NCBI RefSeq assembly: GCF_002933465.1
Contig: NZ_PSZE01000001.1
Coordinates: 248,001 to 312,000 of the forward strand
DNA length: 64,000 nt
DNA from: Nocardia nova
GTDB taxonomy: Bacteria; Actinomycetota; Actinomycetes; Mycobacteriales; Mycobacteriaceae
Direction: 5' to 3'
Positions 59,161 to 64,000 of this stretch are shown one piece after another (the stretch's first letter is position 1; each line of letters starts with the position of its first letter). The notes below the pieces were generated by a model. It saw only the letters and a list, made by a program, of their open reading frames with translations. It was not told the DNA's origin and made no database searches. The position numbers and the translations under genes are program-made.

Positions 59161-59547
59161 TCACAGCGCGACCAGCGGCAGCCAGCGGGCCAACTCTCCC
59201 GCGCGGATTCCCGAGGCGCTCAACGCGCCCGAATCCACCGCAGCGTCGAAATCCAGCAGTCCGGTCGCGAGCAGCAACCACGTCCGCGGGTCGGTCTCCA
59301 CCACATTCGGCGGCGTCCCCCGGGTGTGCCGCGGACCCTCGATACATTGCACCGCCACGAACGGCGGTACCCGCACCTCCACCGAGGCGCCCGGCGCCGC
59401 GGCGGCCAGACTCCGCGCGGTCCCGCGCACGGCCGCCGCCAGCTCGGACCGCCCCGGCTGTGCCGCCGACTCGTCGCGCAGCCACGCGCCGACCGCCGCG
59501 ACCGAATCACGCACCTGAGCAGGGTCCACAGCCGAACGTCGCGCCAT
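59161..59547 (-). CDS. Sterol-carrier-like family protein
   Basis: A 128-residue protein with SVEVRVPPFVAVQCIEGPRH, TRGTPPNVVETDPRTWLLLA and ASGIRAGELARWLPLV, matching the actinobacterial sterol-carrier family protein found beside purF (Rv0807 position, from memory). It may bind a lipid or acyl compound; unproven. ATG 59547 has TACGCT 7 nt upstream. It converges with the DUF3533 gene, the stops lying 1 bp apart. Confidence 0.75.
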   Translation of the reverse strand: MARRSAVDPAQVRDSVAAVGAWLRDESAAQPGRSELAAAVRGTARSLAAAAPGASVEVRVPPFVAVQCIEGPRHTRGTPPNVVETDPRTWLLLATGLLDFDAAVDSGALSASGIRAGELARWLPLVAL

Positions 59548-59720
59548 TCCACCGAGCGTAGCGAGCGGGCCGGACACATCGTGCCGGTGGGCGGGGTGAG
59601 GGCATCGGCCGCACGCCGGACGCGATCTGTCCACAACCGTCAACAGGGCGGCGGATGGACAAGGCGGGCGGACGACGTCTGCCGGAGGGCGCGGCGTGCG
59701 GAGTCGGGAGCCCGGGCTCC

Positions 59721-59793
59721 GGCCGGCGGAGGCGTCGCCCGGCAAGCCGGGTCGCTAACGCGGAGCGCCACCTTCGGCCGGCGGAGGCGTCGC
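59721..59793. repeat. 18-bp direct repeat, 55-bp period, at the CPBP gene end
   Basis: GGCCGGCGGAGGCGTCGC occurs at 59721-59738 and 59776-59793. The second copy encodes the C-terminal ATPPPAE of the CPBP protein, while the first lies beyond its stop, suggesting a local duplication with CCCGGC/GCCGGG hairpin DNA between. Confidence 0.8.
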
Positions 59794-60483
59794 GACGCGG
59801 CGGTCCCGTAGTGCGCGGGCCCACCGGGGAGCGAGCGCGCCGCCGGCATTCAGGGCGAGGTGGGCGAGGGCGGGCGCCGTCGCGCTGCCGGTGTGGCGGC
59901 GAAGCCACGAGAAGAGCAGGCCGCCCGCGGTGGTGACGGCGACAGTGGCGGCGACGCTATCGCCGGCGGACCGCGCCGGATGAATGTGCCACAGGCCGAA
60001 AACCAGTGCGCCGCAATACGTCCGCACGGGCCCCGCGCCGTCGAAGAGCCGATCCAGCGTCCCCCGGAAGATCAGCTCCTCGCTGTAGACGGTACCCATC
60101 GGAATGTGGATGCCGACCCATTCGGCCGTACTCACCTCCGGCTCGCGATCGGCGACCTCCGCTATTCGGTTCCGGATTCCCGGGACGGCGAGGCCCAGGC
60201 CGTACGCAGCACAGATCACACCGAATGCGGCGGCGCCCCAGGCGAATCCGCGCCGAGACCGCCACTCCGGCCGGCCGCCGAATGCCGCGGCATACCCGGT
60301 CGCGAACGCGGCGGCGGCGACCGTGCGACCACGTATGCCCGGCCCCAGCCTCGGCAGCACGAGATTGCTCCACATCAGTGCGATACAGGACGCCGACAGG
60401 ATGCGCACCGCCCTTCGGTCACCCACCGATCCGCACCTTGCGAGTGCGCGTTCCGGCCGTAGCGCGAGGATTCCGTCTCTCAT
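59755..60483 (-). CDS. CPBP family intramembrane metalloprotease-like protein
   Basis: A 242-residue membrane protein with about six helices. The CPBP (Abi/CAAX-protease) motifs are present: YSEELIFRGTLDRLF (EExxxR), ALVFGLWHIHPARS (FxxxH) and ALAHLALNAGGAL (HxxxN). It is predicted to cleave membrane-associated peptides; substrate unknown. ATG 60483 overlaps the upstream hydrolase stop (ATGA). The C-terminus is Arg/Pro-rich and seems duplicated at DNA level. Confidence 0.85.
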   Translation of the reverse strand: MRDGILALRPERALARCGSVGDRRAVRILSASCIALMWSNLVLPRLGPGIRGRTVAAAAFATGYAAAFGGRPEWRSRRGFAWGAAAFGVICAAYGLGLAVPGIRNRIAEVADREPEVSTAEWVGIHIPMGTVYSEELIFRGTLDRLFDGAGPVRTYCGALVFGLWHIHPARSAGDSVAATVAVTTAGGLLFSWLRRHTGSATAPALAHLALNAGGALAPRWARALRDRRVATPPPAEGGAPR

Positions 60484-62231
60484 TTCACCGCGCGTTCGAA
60501 CGCTTCCGACAGTTCCAGCTGCGTCCGGATATTCTCCTGCAGTTGTGGATTCCAGTCCGGAGGCGGCAGTACCGCGGCCCAACCGTCGAGGACGAGGGTG
60601 CCGTAGTTGTGACCGTGCCCGTCGCTGACCCCTTGGGCGTTGGTCAGGTCGGCGGCGACCTGCCAGAAGGTGACCAGCGGCCACCAGCGCATCTGCGTGG
60701 ACACGTCGGAGCCGCGCGGCTCGGAGAGCCAACGCGGTTGGGAGAAGATCAGATCCGGCGACCACCAGACGATGGGGTCGGAGGGATGTTGCAGATAGGC
60801 GATGCGCGGATGCCGCCATTCCGGCGACGGCTTCGTCAGATCCGCCGCGCTGGAAGCGAATCGAACCACGAGGCCGTCGGCGTAGATCGGTTCCACCTCG
60901 CGGGTGCCGGGGTCGCGGCGCTCGACGAACTGTTTCCACAGCCGATTGGAATTCGGCGGTCCCACCCAGAGCGCGCCGTCGACCTTGGCGCGCAGATCGG
61001 CCAGGCCGTCGAAGGCCGCCTCCGACCCCTGCGAACCCAGGCTTTCCCCGTAGACCAGCAGCTTCGGCCGCGACTGCGCCGGCCGCGCCGACCATGCGGC
61101 GTAGACCGCGTCGAACATCTTCTTCCCCGCTACCGCGACCTTCTGCCGGTCCGCGAGGAACGACAGCACACTCGGCAGATACGAGTACTGCGAGGCGACG
61201 ATCGCGGTGTCGCCGCCGTACATGTACTCGAGCGCGCCCGCGGTCGTCGAGTTCACCCATCCGGTTCCGGTGGTGGTGACGATCACCAGCACCTTGCGGT
61301 CTAAGGCGTGCGTGCGTTCGAGTTCAGCGACCGCCAGCTGTTCCTGGGTCTGTCCCTCGGCCGCCGATCCGAGACCGACGTAGATCCGAACCGGTTCGCG
61401 CGCGGGCTTTCCCGTCACCGCGCCGATCCGGAAGGCATCAGGTCCGTGCGAGACGAACCACCGGCCCTCCGAACCGAGCGTGTCCCATGCGGCCAGGGAC
61501 TTGGGGCTGCCGGAGCGCTCGGGTTCGGTCGGCTGCACCGCGTACGGCGTCATCTTGTCGTTGCGCACGCTGAACGCCGAGTTGGCGACGGTGAAGAAGG
61601 CCTCCAACAGCACACCGTTGAACAGCAGCACCGCCACCACGGTCAGCACGATCGCGCCGACGCCCGGGGCCAGTTTCGGCGGCACCCAGCGGCTGAGCAG
61701 ACGGGCGAAGAACCGCACGATCCACCGCACCGTCCGGTAGATCGCCACCACCAGCGCGGCCACCGCGACGCTGAGCCCACCGGTGCGCAGATAGGCGGCG
61801 CGCGTGGTGCCTTCCATATCCATCAGGCCGTAGATCTGCCGTTGCCAGTCGGCCGAGAGGACCAGCATGTAGATCGCGGTGAGCAGGCAGATCGTGAGGA
61901 ACGTCACCTTCACCGCATAGCGAATCCGCAGCGACGGTGTGCGAAAACGCAAGCGTGGTCGGATGAGTCTGCGAAAGCCCCACTCCAGCAGACAGCCCAC
62001 GCCGTAACCGATGGCGGCATTCAGACCGCTGATCAGACCTTGGAACAACCAGTCGCGCGGCAGCAGTGACGGCGTCACCGACCAGGCGAAAAACACTGTC
62101 GCGGTGACCAGTCCGACGTAGTTGAGGGCGATGATGTCGTCCTCGAGCCGGCGCAGCAGCAACAGACCTCGCCGATAGACCACAACGCCGCGCGTACGCA
62201 GCGTTGTGAGAGTCTCGGCAGTATCGAGCAT
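60480..62231 (-). CDS. Membrane alpha/beta hydrolase (Abhydrolase_9 family)
   Basis: A 583-residue protein. The N-terminal half (residues about 30-230) has five or six helices (Abhydrolase_9_N), with TVFFAWSVTPSLLPRDWLFQ. The C-terminal hydrolase has YVGLGSAAEGQTQEQLAVAE, VTTTGTGWVNSTTAGALEYM, the nucleophile elbow KLLVYGESLGSQGSEAAFDG and LQHPSDPIVWWSPDL. DGHGHNYG supplies a candidate His near the end. A cell-envelope esterase is inferred. It is coupled to the CPBP gene by ATGA. Confidence 0.87.
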   Translation of the reverse strand: MLDTAETLTTLRTRGVVVYRRGLLLLRRLEDDIIALNYVGLVTATVFFAWSVTPSLLPRDWLFQGLISGLNAAIGYGVGCLLEWGFRRLIRPRLRFRTPSLRIRYAVKVTFLTICLLTAIYMLVLSADWQRQIYGLMDMEGTTRAAYLRTGGLSVAVAALVVAIYRTVRWIVRFFARLLSRWVPPKLAPGVGAIVLTVVAVLLFNGVLLEAFFTVANSAFSVRNDKMTPYAVQPTEPERSGSPKSLAAWDTLGSEGRWFVSHGPDAFRIGAVTGKPAREPVRIYVGLGSAAEGQTQEQLAVAELERTHALDRKVLVIVTTTGTGWVNSTTAGALEYMYGGDTAIVASQYSYLPSVLSFLADRQKVAVAGKKMFDAVYAAWSARPAQSRPKLLVYGESLGSQGSEAAFDGLADLRAKVDGALWVGPPNSNRLWKQFVERRDPGTREVEPIYADGLVVRFASSAADLTKPSPEWRHPRIAYLQHPSDPIVWWSPDLIFSQPRWLSEPRGSDVSTQMRWWPLVTFWQVAADLTNAQGVSDGHGHNYGTLVLDGWAAVLPPPDWNPQLQENIRTQLELSEAFERAVK

Positions 62232-62370
62232 CAGTCAAGTATGGCGGTCGGTGTTCGGAAATCGGGGACCTCGCCACGTGAGGCAAACAACTGCCACAAC
62301 GGGAATTACCGGGGGTACTCGAGTAGTTCTACGCACGATCCCCGCGGTCCGGCACCGCAGACTCGACGGT

Positions 62371-62652
62371 ATGAGCACTCCCACCCAGCAGAAGAGCAGC
62401 CCCGCATTCCTGGCCCAGGCCGCGATCGCCTTCGGTGTCAGTTTCGTCGCTGCCACCGCGGGCATCGTCTTTCTGCCGCTGGATATCTGGCAGCGCGGAT
62501 TCCTGTTGATGACAACGCTGTTCATGGTCTCGAGCACCTTCACCCTCGCCAAGGTGATCCGCGACCAGTTCGAGTCCGCGCGCGTCCATCAGCGCATCGA
62601 CGAGGCCCGCGTGGAAAAGCTGATGGCCGAACACGATCCGTTCCGGGTGTGA
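62371..62652 (+). CDS. YiaA/YiaB-like two-helix membrane protein
   Basis: A 93-residue protein with two hydrophobic helices (FLAQAAIAFGVSFVAATAGI and GFLLMTTLFMVSSTFTLAKV) and a charged C-terminus (RIDEARVEKLMAEHDPF), characteristic of the yiaAB domain family. Function unknown; such proteins often accompany purine or envelope genes in actinobacteria. It converges on purL. Confidence 0.85.
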   Translation: MSTPTQQKSSPAFLAQAAIAFGVSFVAATAGIVFLPLDIWQRGFLLMTTLFMVSSTFTLAKVIRDQFESARVHQRIDEARVEKLMAEHDPFRV

Positions 62653-62765
62653 GCGGACCGCGGCGCCGGCAGCGTCTGATGGCACCCTGCGCGGCTCCCT
62701 CCGTGGTTACGCGCACTGCCGCCTCCGGTCGCGTCGCTCCGGGTGCTGCCGCGGTCCGCCTCGGC

Positions 62766-64000
62766 TCACTCCGCGGTGGTGCCGAACAGCGCGGGCAGGG
62801 TGCCCTCGTAGGCGGTGCGCAGTTCGTCCATCGTGATCGAGAACTGGCCCTGCACCTCGACCGAGTCCGAGCCCTGATCCACCACGCCGATGCGCACCCA
62901 CGGCAGTTCGCGCGCGGTGCACATCTTGGTGAAACGCGTTTCCTCCGACCGCGGGACCGCGACCAGGACGCGTCCGGCCGATTCCGAGAACAGCGTGACG
63001 AACGGGTCGTCCCCCTCGGGCAGCAGGATGCGCACACCGGTTTCGCCGGCCAGCGCCCCCTCCACGACCGCCTGGGCCAGCCCACCCTCGCTGAGATCGT
63101 GCGCGGCGCTGATCATTCCGTCGCGTGAACCGGCGGTCAGCACCTCGGCGAGCAACTGTTCGCGAGCGAAGTCCACCCGCGGTGGCACACCGCCCAGATG
63201 ATCGTGCTCGACCTGCGACCAGATCGATCCGTCGAATTCGTCGTGGGTCTCGCCGAGCAGGATCAGCGTCTCTCCGGGCTCGGTGCCGAATCCGGTCGGG
63301 ATGCGCCGGTGCACATCATCGATGACGCCGAGCACGCCGACCACCGGGGTCGGCAGGATCGCGGTCTGGCCGGTCTGGTTGTAGAAGCTGACGTTGCCGC
63401 CGGTGACCGGAATGCCCAGGGCCACACAGCCGTCCGCGAGGCCGCGCACGGCCTGCTGGAACTGCCACATCACACCCGGATCCTCGGGAGAACCGAAGTT
63501 GAGGCAGTTGGTGACCGCCTTGGGCGTCGCGCCGGTGCTGGCGACGTTGCGGTAGGCCTCGGCCAGTGCCAGCTGCGCGCCGGTGTAGGGGTCGAGTTTG
63601 GTGTAGCGGCCCGAGGCGTCGGTGGCCAGGGCGATGCCCCGGCCGGACTCCTCGTCGATGCGGATTACGCCCGCGTCGGCATGTTCGGCCAGCACGGTGT
63701 TGCCGCGCACGTAGCGGTCGTACTGCTCGACGATCCACTTGCGGCTGCACAGCTGTGGGCTGGAGATCATCCTCAGCAGCGTGGCCCGCAGTTCGTCGCC
63801 GGACTTCGGCCGGGCCAGCCCAGCACTGGTGTCGGCGACCAGCGCGGCCTGCTCCTCGGGGCGCTGCACGGGCCGCTCGTAGACGGGGCCTTCGTGCGCG
63901 ACGGTGCGCGGCGGCACGTCCACCACGGTTTCGCCGTGCCATTTCACCACCAGGCGGTCGCCGTCGGTGACCTCGCCGATCACGGTGGCCAGCACATCCC
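62766..64000 (-). CDS. purL: Phosphoribosylformylglycinamidine synthase subunit PurL, 5' end beyond window
   Basis: At least 410 C-terminal residues of the roughly 760-residue small-type PurL, catalysing formation of FGAM in purine synthesis. Visible motifs are [87 protein letters not shown] and [20 protein letters not shown]. The reading frame is open to base 64000, so the start lies outside. Third purine gene in the window, after purM and purF. Confidence 0.95.
   Translation of the reverse strand, partial: DVLATVIGEVTDGDRLVVKWHGETVVDVPPRTVAHEGPVYERPVQRPEEQAALVADTSAGLARPKSGDELRATLLRMISSPQLCSRKWIVEQYDRYVRGNTVLAEHADAGVIRIDEESGRGIALATDASGRYTKLDPYTGAQLALAEAYRNVASTGATPKAVTNCLNFGSPEDPGVMWQFQQAVRGLADGCVALGIPVTGGNVSFYNQTGQTAILPTPVVGVLGVIDDVHRRIPTGFGTEPGETLILLGETHDEFDGSIWSQVEHDHLGGVPPRVDFAREQLLAEVLTAGSRDGMISAAHDLSEGGLAQAVVEGALAGETGVRILLPEGDDPFVTLFSESAGRVLVAVPRSEETRFTKMCTARELPWVRIGVVDQGSDSVEVQGQFSITMDELRTAYEGTLPALFGTTAE

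Overview
The window is high-GC actinobacterial chromosome, most likely Nocardia or a close mycolic-acid relative. The pointers are mycothiol synthase (MshD), polyprenyl-phosphomannose synthase (Ppm1), an LmeA-type lipomannan protein, an LCP cell-wall ligase, a DesA acyl-ACP desaturase, salicylate-siderophore genes with IdeR boxes, and many leaderless TANNNT-N6/7-start genes. No prophage, integrase, CRISPR array or intact insertion sequence was seen.

Bases 1-21,400 are a mixed metabolic region. They hold a cut GNAT gene, an ECF41/SigJ-type sigma factor, a DapC-like aminotransferase, and a type I DAHP synthase behind an aromatic leader peptide. Next come an AhpD-like protein with an ECF41-type promoter, an SDR enzyme, and a tail-to-tail pair making and activating salicylate (NbtT/NbtS), each with IdeR-like boxes. 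PlsB and a HAD-PlsC protein form a phospholipid acyltransferase pair, followed by Ppm1. A partly decayed acyl-CoA catabolic stretch (intact GcdH-like gene, TetR, and relics of an acyl-CoA dehydrogenase, an enoyl-CoA hydratase and a nucleotide-binding oxidoreductase) leads to membrane proteins, a CrtI-like oxidoreductase, the Glu-Asp-Phe tRNA cluster and a ScbR-like TetR.

Bases 21,400-64,000 follow, from memory, the order of M. tuberculosis Rv0824c to Rv0803: tRNA-Lys, desA, dusB, LCP, phoU, pst, mshD, glnR, lmeA, thiX, DUF4395, cysA2, sseC, nitrobindin-like, pabC, ygfZ, DUF3073, purM, purF, SCP-like, purL. Interruptions include an MFS exporter between phoU and pst, a complete cydABDC operon, MOSC and asparaginase genes, and a self-regulated hydrolase/TetR pair.

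Regulation is unusually legible. There are two leaderless attenuator peptides (Tyr-Phe-Trp-Phe before the DAHP synthase, Cys-rich before the cysA2 operon), a PHO box before pstS, IdeR boxes, an 18-bp palindrome before cydA, and an operator placed inside a promoter spacer. The least explained element is at 41,530-41,770 on the minus strand: a promoter, a near-perfect Shine-Dalgarno, a 12-codon ORF and a compact three-way-junction RNA.
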